Below, piece after piece: positions 52,080 to 59,661 of a stretch of DNA of 64,000 bases. The notes beneath the pieces are model-generated. The model worked only from the letters and a program-made list of their open reading frames with translations, made no database searches and had not been told where the DNA came from. Position 1 is the stretch's first letter, and each line of letters opens with the position of its first letter. The DNA is taken from positions 1 to 64,000 of the forward strand of contig NZ_RYFD01000018.1 in NCBI RefSeq assembly GCF_004138135.1, in the 5' to 3' direction. The position numbers and the translations under genes are program-made. Source of the stretch: Candidatus Oscillochloris fontis (GTDB lineage Bacteria > Chloroflexota > Chloroflexia > Chloroflexales > Chloroflexaceae).

Positions 52080-53132
52080 ATGGCAAAACTGAAAGTTGCC
52101 ATCTTAGGTGCCACGGGCACTGTCGGCCAGCGTTTTATTCAACTCCTCGACGGTCATCCTTGGTTTGAGGTAACTGCACTGACGGGTAGTGAGCGCACTG
52201 CCGGACGCACCTACGCCGAGGCAAGCCGTTGGGTTCTTGATACTCCGATGCCCGCTGCGGTTCGCGATATACGGATTTTATCGGAAGATGCCGAACTGGA
52301 CACCCCGCTGGTCTTTTCGGCATTGCCGAGCAAGACAGCCGGGATCATCGAGGCTCGGTTGGCCGCAGCGGGGCATGTGGTCTGTTCAAATGCGAGTGAT
52401 TATCGGATGGCCGAGGATGTGCCGCTCCTCATCCCCGAAGTCAACCCAGAACATCTGGAATTGATCGCGGTACAGCGCAAGAATCGCGGCTGGCGCGGCG
52501 CGATTGTCACCAACCCCAACTGTACCGCCACCGCCCCGACCATGGTGCTCCGCCCGCTCCTCGATGCGTTTGGGGTTGAGAAGGTACTCCTGGTGAGTAT
52601 GCAAGCCCTGTCGGGTGCGGGCTATCCGGGGGTGCCCTCATACGATGCGACCGAGAATGTGATCCCCTATATTGGCGGCGAAGAGCCGAAGGTGGAAGAG
52701 GAACCCCAGAAGATGCTAGGGAGTTTGGTGGATGGGCGAGTGCTACCGGCCAACTTCACCACCTCAGCCCACTGCAACCGCGTCCCCGTCCTAGAGGGCC
52801 ACTTGGTCTGCCTCTCGATTGGCTTCACCCGCAAGCCCAATCTGGAGGAGTTGATCGCGGCATTGACCAACTTCCGCGCCTTGCCCCAGGAGTTGCAGTT
52901 GCCCAGTGCACCCGCGCAACCAATTGTGCTGCGCGAGGAGCCAGATCGGCCCCAACCCCGCCGCGACCGGATGACCGGCGCGGGAATGGCTGCAGTCGTG
53001 GGGCGGGTGCGCCCCTGCCCGCTGCTCGATTACAAGCTGGTCACGCTGGGCCACAATACTATCCGTGGCGCAGCAGGTGGCTCGCTGCTCAATGCCGAAT
53101 TAATGTATGCCCAGGGGATGTTGAATAGCTAA
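52080..53132 (+). CDS. asd: Aspartate-semialdehyde dehydrogenase
   Basis: The 350-residue protein converts aspartyl phosphate to aspartate semialdehyde with NADPH. The N-terminal GATGTVGQRFIQLLDG is the NADP site. The catalytic Cys is in NPNCTATAPTM. The later GRVRPCPLLDYKLVTLGHNT and RGAAGGSLLNAELM are typical of the archaeal/fungal-type Asd branch. The start at 52080 follows AAGGAGGATTATA. It supplies homoserine dehydrogenase (61450) and lysine synthesis. Confidence 0.95.
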   Translation: MAKLKVAILGATGTVGQRFIQLLDGHPWFEVTALTGSERTAGRTYAEASRWVLDTPMPAAVRDIRILSEDAELDTPLVFSALPSKTAGIIEARLAAAGHVVCSNASDYRMAEDVPLLIPEVNPEHLELIAVQRKNRGWRGAIVTNPNCTATAPTMVLRPLLDAFGVEKVLLVSMQALSGAGYPGVPSYDATENVIPYIGGEEPKVEEEPQKMLGSLVDGRVLPANFTTSAHCNRVPVLEGHLVCLSIGFTRKPNLEELIAALTNFRALPQELQLPSAPAQPIVLREEPDRPQPRRDRMTGAGMAAVVGRVRPCPLLDYKLVTLGHNTIRGAAGGSLLNAELMYAQGMLNS

Positions 53133-53179
53133 TGCTTGGTGCCTGATGCTTCACGCATCAGGCACTAAGAAATAATCCT

Positions 53180-54229
53180 ATGAAAACCATTGCAGACCTA
53201 ACCTCCGACCGAGTCTATTACCGCGATCTGGAGCCATGTGACCCGGAGTTACCGGGGTTGAAAAGCTTACGTCACCAACTCGGTATTCGGGAAGGTAAGC
53301 TGCCGCGTAAACGCGAGGCGGACTACGCACGGGTAGCGTTGGCATTGGCGCAAGCAGCCCAAGCAAAGCGGGGCGGTGATCCCCTCACGGCACTGGTTGT
53401 GATCGGGGATACCGAGAATGATCGCCTCTTGGCCGAGTTCCTCAGCCAACTGCCAGGAGCACCCACGACCTATGGCTTTATCGGGATGGATCGCCCGGTG
53501 GCCCCAGAGATTCTAGAGTGGCATGGCTCAATCGCCAGTGCCACCCGTTGGTCGTTGTTACATCCATGGGCGGAAGATCTCGAACAACAAGGGATCAATT
53601 GGTCGCAGACAGCCCTGTTGATTGACATTGACAAGACCCTGCTCGGCCCACGGGGACGAGGTGATGGGGCGATTGATGATGCACGCGCCGAGGGGGCGCT
53701 GGTGGTGGCCGAACAGTTCTTGGGTGCGGACATGAATATCCCGCTCTTTCGGCGCGCCTATGCCGATCTCTGCCATCAGGAGTGGCACCACTTCACACTC
53801 GACAACCAGGATTATGTCACCTCCACCGCACTGCTGATCGCCAGCGGGGTCTTGGAGTACGACCAACTCGATGCGGATGTGGCCGCCGAGAAGATTATGA
53901 GTTTCGCGCATCTGCTCGACATCGTGACACCGCATGTTCCGGCCAGCCTCGCAACCCTCTACACCGAATTGCGCACACGGGTTGCAGCGGGCGATCCGAC
54001 CCCCTTCAAGCAGTTCCGCCGCGCCGAGTTTGTGTCTACGATCAGCCGAATGGCGGATGGGCGGTTGTGTCTATGCAAAGATCTCTTCAATCTGTGTGAA
54101 CGGCTGCGACTGGCGGGGGCGCTCTGCCTAGCCACCTCGGACAAACCTGCCGAATCGGCGTTACCCACCCCGGAGCAGGCTGCGGCGGGAATTTTGCCGT
54201 TGCACCGTACACCGGCACGGATGATTTGA
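53180..54229 (+). CDS. Uncharacterised protein with a HAD-like motif
   Basis: The protein has 349 residues. A motif ALLIDIDKTLLGPRGRG (D-x-D-K-T) near residue 145-160 is like HAD motif I, where the first Asp is the nucleophile. The preceding part has TALVVIGDTENDRLLAEFLS, which resembles the D-x-x-N-D-x-x-x of a HAD loop but is out of order. The rest is helical. The stop overlaps the ATG of the hydrolase gene (TGATG). It might be a phosphatase of unknown substrate. The assignment is tentative. Confidence 0.5.
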   Translation: MKTIADLTSDRVYYRDLEPCDPELPGLKSLRHQLGIREGKLPRKREADYARVALALAQAAQAKRGGDPLTALVVIGDTENDRLLAEFLSQLPGAPTTYGFIGMDRPVAPEILEWHGSIASATRWSLLHPWAEDLEQQGINWSQTALLIDIDKTLLGPRGRGDGAIDDARAEGALVVAEQFLGADMNIPLFRRAYADLCHQEWHHFTLDNQDYVTSTALLIASGVLEYDQLDADVAAEKIMSFAHLLDIVTPHVPASLATLYTELRTRVAAGDPTPFKQFRRAEFVSTISRMADGRLCLCKDLFNLCERLRLAGALCLATSDKPAESALPTPEQAAAGILPLHRTPARMI

Positions 54230-55440
54230 TGCCAAAACCCGATCAAAACCACATCCACCCCACCGATGTCCGTGGGTTGAGTCAATTGGTGATTGATGCA
54301 ACCCTAGGGATCACGAATCTGGTCGAAGCGCTGCACAGTACCATCCTGCGGGTTCCGGCCCCTTTGGGGCGGATCGAAGATCGCCCAACGGTTGGGATCA
54401 CCGGTTTGGTCTATACAAGTATTCGGATGATCACGGGGCTTGTGGGAGGCAGTATTGATCTCGCACTTGCGCCGCTGGTGCATGGGCTACGCCCCCCCGA
54501 ATCCTCAACTGAACGCGATGCGGCCCTCGCGATCCTCAATGGGGTAGTCGGCGACTACCTCCAGCAGCAGGGGAATCCGTTAGCGCTACCGATGAGCCTC
54601 TGGATGGATGGAGGGTGTATTGATCCGCATGGCACAAACATACGTCCCGATGTCAGCACCAAGATCCTGGTGATCATTCATGGACTCTGCCTGAATGAAC
54701 AACACTGGGGCATACCCGACGACTATGGGCAACATCTGACTGATCTGGGCTATACGCCAGTCTATGTCCGCTACAACACCGGGCTACACATCTCGACCAA
54801 TGGACGCACCTTCGCCGACGTATTGGCTGCGCTAAGTTCAGCATGGCCCCAACCGATCAGCGAGATCACGATCTTGGCGCACAGTATGGGTGGCCTCGTA
54901 ACGCGCAGTGCCTGCCAGATTGCCGAAGAAACGCAGCATGGATGGCGACAACAACTCCGCAGCATCATCTTTTTAGGCACCCCGCACCATGGATCGCCCT
55001 GGGAACGGGTAGGCAACTGGGTTCACACCCTGCTCCTCAGCAGCCCCTATAGTGCCGCATTTGCACGCCTGGGCCAGATCCGCAGTGCAGGCATCACCGA
55101 CCTGCGCTACGGCACCCTGCGCGATGCGGAGTGGGCCGACACGGATCGCTTTGCGCCGCTAGGCGATCCGCGCCTCCCATTAGCCCTACCCACCAATGTA
55201 GACTGCTACCTCGTGGCAAGCAGTACGAGCGATGTCGAAGCGGAGTGGTGGGGCGATGGTCTCGTCCCCGTCGCGAGTGCGTTGGGGCGCCACAGCGACC
55301 CACGCTACGATCTGGAGTCCCAAGCCGCAGGCGTATGGATTGGGGAACAGATCAACCATATGGGGCTACTCAACCACCCAGCGATTGACGCACAAATACG
55401 GGCGTGGCTAACGCACCCGAAGCCTACTCCTTCAGCGTAA
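54229..55440 (+). CDS. Alpha/beta-hydrolase, lipase/PGAP1-like
   Basis: The protein has 403 residues. The oxyanion strand is LVIIHGLCLNEQHWG and the nucleophile elbow is ILAHSMGGLVTRSA (G-x-S-x-G form H-S-M-G-G). A second G-T-P-H-H-G-S-P-W follows, as in triacylglycerol lipases. The likely His is in NHMGLLNHP. No signal peptide is evident. It is coupled to the upstream gene and its last 17 bases overlap the convergent cytochrome gene. Confidence 0.85.
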   Translation: MPKPDQNHIHPTDVRGLSQLVIDATLGITNLVEALHSTILRVPAPLGRIEDRPTVGITGLVYTSIRMITGLVGGSIDLALAPLVHGLRPPESSTERDAALAILNGVVGDYLQQQGNPLALPMSLWMDGGCIDPHGTNIRPDVSTKILVIIHGLCLNEQHWGIPDDYGQHLTDLGYTPVYVRYNTGLHISTNGRTFADVLAALSSAWPQPISEITILAHSMGGLVTRSACQIAEETQHGWRQQLRSIIFLGTPHHGSPWERVGNWVHTLLLSSPYSAAFARLGQIRSAGITDLRYGTLRDAEWADTDRFAPLGDPRLPLALPTNVDCYLVASSTSDVEAEWWGDGLVPVASALGRHSDPRYDLESQAAGVWIGEQINHMGLLNHPAIDAQIRAWLTHPKPTPSA

Positions 55441-56098
55441 GCAGATAGGCCACCAGATCCTCAATCTGTTCGGGGCTCAGTGCCTGCTCAAAGGTCTGGG
55501 TCATGATCCCCGGTGCAAACCCCTCGACGACATACGAATTGGGCGCAACGATTGATGTACGCAGGTACTGAGCCGGTGAGAGAATAGAAACCCGAGTAGC
55601 AGCACGTACTCCCACCCCACTCAGACTTGGCCCAACTAGAGTAGCACTCCCCGGATCAACATTATGGCATGTATAGCATGCCACCGCACCCGCAGAGATC
55701 GCCTCGGCGGGCATGTTGTTAAAGAGAGTACGCCCAGCCTCAGCATCGCCATTCGTCTCGAGTGGGCCGGCATCAGCCGGACTCACCGTGGGGGCGGGGG
55801 TGGGCGTGCCACGCGCACTGACAATCACCGAGGCGGTGGTGGGTTTTACCGTGGGCGTGAGAGCGGCACTGGTCGGGCTCACCACAACCGGGGTACTGGT
55901 GGATACAACCGCCATTACATCGCCGCTTGGGCGATTGAACAGATTGATCGCGATGATGATGCCGATCACCAACACGACGAATGCCCCACCTCCGATCAGG
56001 ATCAAGCGCATCGTCGGATCAAGCGCCGAATCGTTCTTACGATCAGGACCGCGATAGGAATTGGACGAACGGAAATCGTTCGAGGGACGCCAACTCAT
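55424..56098 (-). CDS. Membrane-anchored c-type cytochrome
   Basis: The protein has 224 residues. An N-terminal cytosolic tail precedes one membrane helix (LILIGGGAFVVLVIGIIIAI), a Thr/Pro linker, and a single-haem domain with CYTCHNVDPG (C-x-x-C-H) and distal Met in APGIMTQTF. It should carry electrons outside the membrane. The small 2-TM protein encoded upstream may be a partner. It overlaps the lipase-like gene by 17 bases. Confidence 0.9.
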   Translation of the reverse strand: MSWRPSNDFRSSNSYRGPDRKNDSALDPTMRLILIGGGAFVVLVIGIIIAINLFNRPSGDVMAVVSTSTPVVVSPTSAALTPTVKPTTASVIVSARGTPTPAPTVSPADAGPLETNGDAEAGRTLFNNMPAEAISAGAVACYTCHNVDPGSATLVGPSLSGVGVRAATRVSILSPAQYLRTSIVAPNSYVVEGFAPGIMTQTFEQALSPEQIEDLVAYLLTLKE

Positions 56099-56154
56099 AA
56101 CCGTAGCTCCTTGCTATGCATGCTACCCAAAAGACCGGCAACGGAATTATTTGG

Positions 56155-56553
56155 CTAGGCAGATTGAAGGAGTTTTGGTGGTGGAGAAGTTGGCCCCACA
56201 ATATGCTGGGCTACCTGCATTTGGAAGCGGTGGAAGATCTGGCTGACCAGGGTGATCAGGATCAGGGTAAGGCACACACTTGGAACGGCCTCATAGATCG
56301 CACGTGGCCCGCCCCAAACCTGAGCCAGTGGCGCTGCGGTAGGCAGTGGATCGCCACGCAGATCGCACAAGAAGATACGCTGAGGCTGCATTCGGCTATG
56401 CAGGTAATGAGCGCGGGCGCAGTGAAACATGCAGAGCAGCGGATTGAGGATCGCCAAGGTAAGCAGAGCAGTTCCGATGATCAGGTGGGCTATAGACAGG
56501 AAGGATCGCGGCGTAGGAGGATGCGCTCTTTGGTTGATGGTGCCTGCACCCAT
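56155..56553 (-). CDS. Small two-helix membrane protein
   Basis: The protein has 132 residues. Hydrophobic segments are IAHLIIGTALLTLAILNPLL and PSVCLTLILITLVSQIF, with a loop containing CMFHCARAHYLHS, which has two Cys and two His. The start is internal to the region, with no strong ribosome-binding site. It may belong to the cytochrome gene downstream. No family recognised. Confidence 0.5.
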   Translation of the reverse strand: MGAGTINQRAHPPTPRSFLSIAHLIIGTALLTLAILNPLLCMFHCARAHYLHSRMQPQRIFLCDLRGDPLPTAAPLAQVWGGPRAIYEAVPSVCLTLILITLVSQIFHRFQMQVAQHIVGPTSPPPKLLQSA

Positions 56554-56584
56554 CGCATGCCTCTCTGCATCGCGGTGAAACCAG

Positions 56585-56713
56585 GTAACTGTTCACAGTT
56601 CTCCTAGCATTCCGATTTTGACGCAAAGACGCCAAGGCGCAAAGCCTGCAACAAAACCTTTGCGTCTTTGCGTCAATCAGAAGCTTCCTTTACCCCAAGT
56701 GTGAACAGTTACG
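56585..56713. repeat. Inverted-repeat element, GTAACTGTTCACACTT family, copy C
   Basis: GTAACTGTTCACAGTTCTCC at the left, a central palindrome of GACGCAAAGACGCCAAGGCG and CTTTGCGTCTTTGCGTC, and ACCCCAAGTGTGAACAGTTA at the right. It lies between the flavin reductase and the small membrane protein genes. Confidence 0.75.
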
Positions 56714-56735
56714 AAACCAGCGCAATTATATCAGA

Positions 56736-57215
56736 TCAATCCAATGCTTGCAGGTGGCGGTACTTGCCCGCAAAATAGAGCAGCGGCACACCCGGATCAT
56801 CCGCCCGCCAGATGGCCTCAACCTGAGCCAGAACGATGACATGATCGCCAGCATCAATGATCTGCTGGGTGACACACGATAGGGCGGCCATACACGCACT
56901 CAGCCGCTGCGTCGAGGCCAGCGGGGTAAAGGTGGGGTGCAGATCGGGATCGGGGCGGCCAGCAAAATGGCGCGAGATCGGTTCCTGATCGGCACGCAGA
57001 ATACTCACCCCAAAGCGACCAGCAGCGGTGATCGTGGCCAACATATGGGCACGGCGATCAATACAGACCAGCAACAGCAAGGGATCGAGCGAGACCGACG
57101 TGACGGAGTTGGCCGTCATGCCACGCATCTCGCCCGCATGCTCGGCACTGATGATCGTAATCCCCGTCGCAAAGAGGCCCATCGTATCGCGGAAGGTACG
57201 GCTATCGAGTTGCAT
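56736..57215 (-). CDS. Flavin reductase-like FMN-binding protein
   Basis: The protein has 159 residues from the ATG at 57215 (GAGGAG upstream). The split-barrel pattern RTFRDTMGLFATGITIISAE, MRGMTANSVTSVSLDPLLLL and GRFGVSILRADQEPISRHFA is typical of NAD(P)H:flavin oxidoreductases of the HpaC type. It should give reduced FMN/FAD to a partner oxygenase or reduce iron complexes. It starts eight bases after the DtxR-type regulator, so it is in its operon, which fits a role in ferric reduction. Confidence 0.9.
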   Translation of the reverse strand: MQLDSRTFRDTMGLFATGITIISAEHAGEMRGMTANSVTSVSLDPLLLLVCIDRRAHMLATITAAGRFGVSILRADQEPISRHFAGRPDPDLHPTFTPLASTQRLSACMAALSCVTQQIIDAGDHVIVLAQVEAIWRADDPGVPLLYFAGKYRHLQALD

Positions 57216-57222
57216 AGACTCC

Positions 57223-57996
57223 TCAGTTGGCATGCGATTCAGAGAAGGGCGTGAGGGAGATCGATTCAGCCTCACCACGCGAGCACTCCTTCCCCTTGGG
57301 GCAAGCCCAGAAGGCACTACAGCGCATCCACGCCTCATGGCGGGGTGTGGGAAGCAGCGGGGTGGTGGCGATCATGATCTGGGTGGCCACCGGCGCCGCG
57401 AGCGAGACATGGTGCCCCGCAACGGCGAGCAGCACCGAGCCATCTCCACCCACCGCGAGCACCTCCGCCTGGCTGCCCAGGCTCACCCCTTGAGCTTGGA
57501 GGAAGGTGGCGCTCATAGCCGGGACATTCAGCGCTACAATCTGCCCCTGTGTCCCCGCGACACAGTTGGTCAGGGGTTGCGGTGGCGCAATGACGGGTTC
57601 TGGTTGCTCCGCATATGGGCAACGCGCAGGTGTGGGCCGTTCAAGAAACGACTTGAGCGCCACAACCAAGCGCTCCGAGGTGATATGCTCTAACTGACAC
57701 GCTAACTGATCGGCTTCATCGGGTTCAATCCCCAGATTCTCGACCAAAAAGACCACCCAGAGCCGTCGCCGCGAGAGAATCTCCTGCGCCTGCTCCTCCC
57801 CCGTCTCGGTGAGCGTCACCCCCTTATAGGGCTGATAGGCCATTAAGCCGCGCTCACTCAACTTGTGGCACATCTCATTCGCTGAGACCTGCGTAACACC
57901 CAACTTGTTCGCTAAGAGGGAGACGGCCACTGGTTGATCGGGCGCACCACGCAAGAGTGCCGTCATCACCAGGTACATCTCGATACTTTCACTCAT
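57223..57996 (-). CDS. DtxR/MntR-type metalloregulator with extra Cys cluster
   Basis: The protein has 257 residues from the ATG at 57996. The winged helix is VAVSLLANKLGVTQVSANEM and LSERGLMAYQPYKGVTLTET. The dimerisation helices have ALxxExxL-like metal ligands (ADQLACQLEHITSERLVVAL). A FeoA/SH3-like domain follows (PPQPLTNCVAGTQGQIVALN; VSLGSQAEVLAVGGDG). The C-terminus has C-x5-C-x5-C (MRCSAFWACPKGKECSR), unlike usual DtxR proteins, perhaps for Fe-S or metal. It likely represses iron genes. Confidence 0.88.
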   Translation of the reverse strand: MSESIEMYLVMTALLRGAPDQPVAVSLLANKLGVTQVSANEMCHKLSERGLMAYQPYKGVTLTETGEEQAQEILSRRRLWVVFLVENLGIEPDEADQLACQLEHITSERLVVALKSFLERPTPARCPYAEQPEPVIAPPQPLTNCVAGTQGQIVALNVPAMSATFLQAQGVSLGSQAEVLAVGGDGSVLLAVAGHHVSLAAPVATQIMIATTPLLPTPRHEAWMRCSAFWACPKGKECSRGEAESISLTPFSESHAN

Positions 57997-58096
57997 GGCC
58001 CCTACCCTGTTCTGTCTTGACCGATTAAACCCGCCGCAAGCCGCCATGCTTTAGCCGAGCGGTTAGGCGGGTTTCTCGCTGGCTTTAGCCAGAGCA

Positions 58097-58125
58097 TTGT
58101 CAACGTTGTACATTTGTACTATAAT
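58097..58125 (+). promoter_or_regulatory. Consensus promoter overlapping a palindrome in the dtxR-feoC gap
   Basis: TTGTCA and TATAAT are separated by 17 bases. GTACATTTGTAC, an inverted repeat of GTACA, lies at 58108-58119 within the spacer. The next + strand gene is 400 bases away, so the transcript could be a leader or small RNA. The palindrome is a candidate operator for the DtxR-type regulator. Confidence 0.5.
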
Positions 58126-58354
58126 ACCCGCAATGTGACGTCAATGCTGCTTGGCGCATCACCATACGTACAAGGCTGAAAGTGCTGGTCGTGTGCGCGT
58201 CCAAGCCGCATAATCTCCAAACCGGGTCGGGCAGATCCGTTGGTCGTTAAGCTCGCTCATAGGCGGGTTGGGCCAAGAAGCCACGCCACGTTAGTGGCTG
58301 CGGAGTGTCACCTGCTCTTTCAGGATACGTTGCCCATGCGGTGCTGTCAACAGT

Positions 58355-58446
58355 TTTCGGTGTTGGTTTGGAGGCTTCGCCTCCAAACCAACACCGAAAA
58401 AGATCTGCGGGGGCGGCTGCGCCGCCCCCGCCCCCCACCGGAGGTA
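58355..58446. repeat. Three-hairpin repeat family, copy between dtxR and feoC
   Basis: TCGGTGTTGGTTTGGAGGC and GCCTCCAAACCAACACCGA form a perfect hairpin, followed by GATCTGCGGGGGCGGC, GCCGCCCCCGCCC and CCACCGGAGGTAACG. Shared with 58793 and 59477. Confidence 0.75.
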
Positions 58447-58449
58447 ACG

Positions 58450-58478
58450 TTGCCACACCCTCGATCATCTTGTATACT
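58450..58478 (+). promoter_or_regulatory. Candidate promoter for feoC
   Basis: TTGCCA and TATACT are separated by 17 bases, about 50 bases before the ATG at 58528. Confidence 0.6.
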
Positions 58479-58527
58479 AGCAGTATATAAGGTTCACCAA
58501 AACAATAAGCTAAAGGAAACCCTAAAT

Positions 58528-58785
58528 ATGCTCCATCAAGTTCTAGACGCCTTTGAACAGAGCCAAGGGCCAGTCTCGCTCGATGAACTGAGTCGGCAGT
58601 TAGGGATTGAGCGCAGTGCCTTGGACGGCATGATCGCCTTTTGGGTACGCAAGGGGCGGCTGATTGAGAGTGGGGGGCAAACGGTGTGTGCCAGTGCAGG
58701 ATCAAGCTGCACATGCAGTGCCTATCCAGGCGGATGTGTCTTTAGTAGCGCGACACCCCGGCGCATCAGCGCGAGCAAGAAATAG
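58528..58785 (+). CDS. feoC: FeoC-like winged-helix Fe-S protein
   Basis: The protein has 85 residues: a winged helix (LDELSRQLGIERSALDGMIA FWVRKGRL region) followed by a Cys cluster (C-x6-C-x-C-x6-C in VCASAGSSCTCSAYPGGCVF). FeoC proteins regulate or stabilise FeoB in ferrous iron uptake, and the Cys can hold an Fe-S cluster. No feoB or feoA gene is in this window. It lies opposite a DtxR-type regulator, so iron regulation is likely. The Lys-rich tail is short. Confidence 0.8.
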   Translation: MLHQVLDAFEQSQGPVSLDELSRQLGIERSALDGMIAFWVRKGRLIESGGQTVCASAGSSCTCSAYPGGCVFSSATPRRISASKK

Positions 58786-58792
58786 CAGAACC

Positions 58793-58909
58793 TTGGGGCT
58801 GAAGCCCCAAACCCCAATGTTTGGTGTTGGTTGGCGGCTTCGCCGCCAACCAACACCAAAAAAGATCTGCGGGGGCGGCGTAGCCGCCCCGCCCCCCCAC
58901 CGGAGGTGC
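58793..58909. repeat. Three-hairpin repeat family, copy after feoC
   Basis: CTTGGGGCTGAAGCCCCAA, then TTTGGTGTTGGTTGGCGGC pairing with GCCGCCAACCAACACCAAA, then GGGGGCGGCGTAGCCGCCCC and CCACCGGAGGT. Near-identical in plan to 58355 and the reverse of 59477. Confidence 0.78.
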
Positions 58910-58916
58910 CGTTCCA

Positions 58917-59399
58917 TCACGCCTTGAGCAGCGGTAGCGCATCCTGCTCGACCCACTCCGGCAGATCGGTGGGCGAGTAGCGCCGTTGCACCACACCATT
59001 GCGATCAATCAGGAACTTGGTGAAGTTCCACTTGATCGCATGGCTGCCCAGGAACCCCGGCTGCTGCTCCTTCAGATAGACATAGAGCGGGTGGGTCGTG
59101 GGGCCATTCACATCAACCTTGCTGAAGATTGGGAAGGTGACGCCATAGTTGAGCGAGCAGAACTCGCGGATCTCCTCAGCACTCCCTGGCTCCTGGTTCG
59201 CAAACTGGTTACACGGGAAACCGAGGATGACCAGACCGGCATCCTTGTGGCGCTGATAGATCGCTTCTAAGCCGGTATACTGCGGGGAGAACCCACACTT
59301 ACTGGCCACATTCACCACCACCACGACCTTGCCTCGGTATACGGACATGGACTGCTCGCTGCCATCAAGTAACGTCGCGCTGTAATCGTAGAAACTCAT
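58917..59399 (-). CDS. Cys-type glutathione peroxidase
   Basis: The protein has 160 residues. The peroxidatic Cys is in NVASKCGFSPQY (Cys, not Sec). The Gln/Trp catalytic partners lie in GFPCNQFANQEPGSAEEI and AIKWNFTKFLID. Bacterial enzymes of this type usually use thioredoxin rather than glutathione. It is a single gene. Repeat-family copies lie on both sides. Confidence 0.95.
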   Translation of the reverse strand: MSFYDYSATLLDGSEQSMSVYRGKVVVVVNVASKCGFSPQYTGLEAIYQRHKDAGLVILGFPCNQFANQEPGSAEEIREFCSLNYGVTFPIFSKVDVNGPTTHPLYVYLKEQQPGFLGSHAIKWNFTKFLIDRNGVVQRRYSPTDLPEWVEQDALPLLKA

Positions 59400-59476
59400 T
59401 GTAGGGTATACCTTTTCATATGTTCACCATGCTACGCAGTGTGTAGTATGCCCTAGGTTGGGGATGCATGGCAAGC

Positions 59477-59591
59477 CTCCGGTAGGGGTTCGGGGGCGGC
59501 TTCGCCGCCCCCGAAGATATTTTTTGTGGTGTTTTGGCGGCTACGCCGCCAAAACACCACAAAAAATTGGGGCTTGGGGCGTAGCCCCAAG
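59477..59591. repeat. Three-hairpin repeat family, inverted copy
   Basis: In reverse order: CCTCCGGTAGG, CGGGGGCGGCTTCGCCGCCCC, GTGGTGTTTTGGCGGC pairing with GCCGCCAAAACACCAC, and CTTGGGGCGTAGCCCCAAG. Located upstream of the glutathione peroxidase gene. Confidence 0.75.
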
Positions 59592-59623
59592 GACATTGCA
59601 CATACCCTGGCAAGATCTTGCTC

Positions 59624-59661
59624 CGTCGTGGGTAGCGACGCAAACGTCGCTACCCACGACG
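59624..59661. terminator. 17-bp perfect hairpin overlapping the photolyase stop
   Basis: CGTCGTGGGTAGCGACG and its complement flank a CAAA loop. The TAG stop of the photolyase lies within the right arm. No T-tract follows. Confidence 0.6.

Noticed and set aside
58240-58527. An upstream extension of FeoC to about 181 residues
   Set aside because: The frame runs through a three-hairpin repeat and a good promoter, so it is fortuitous.
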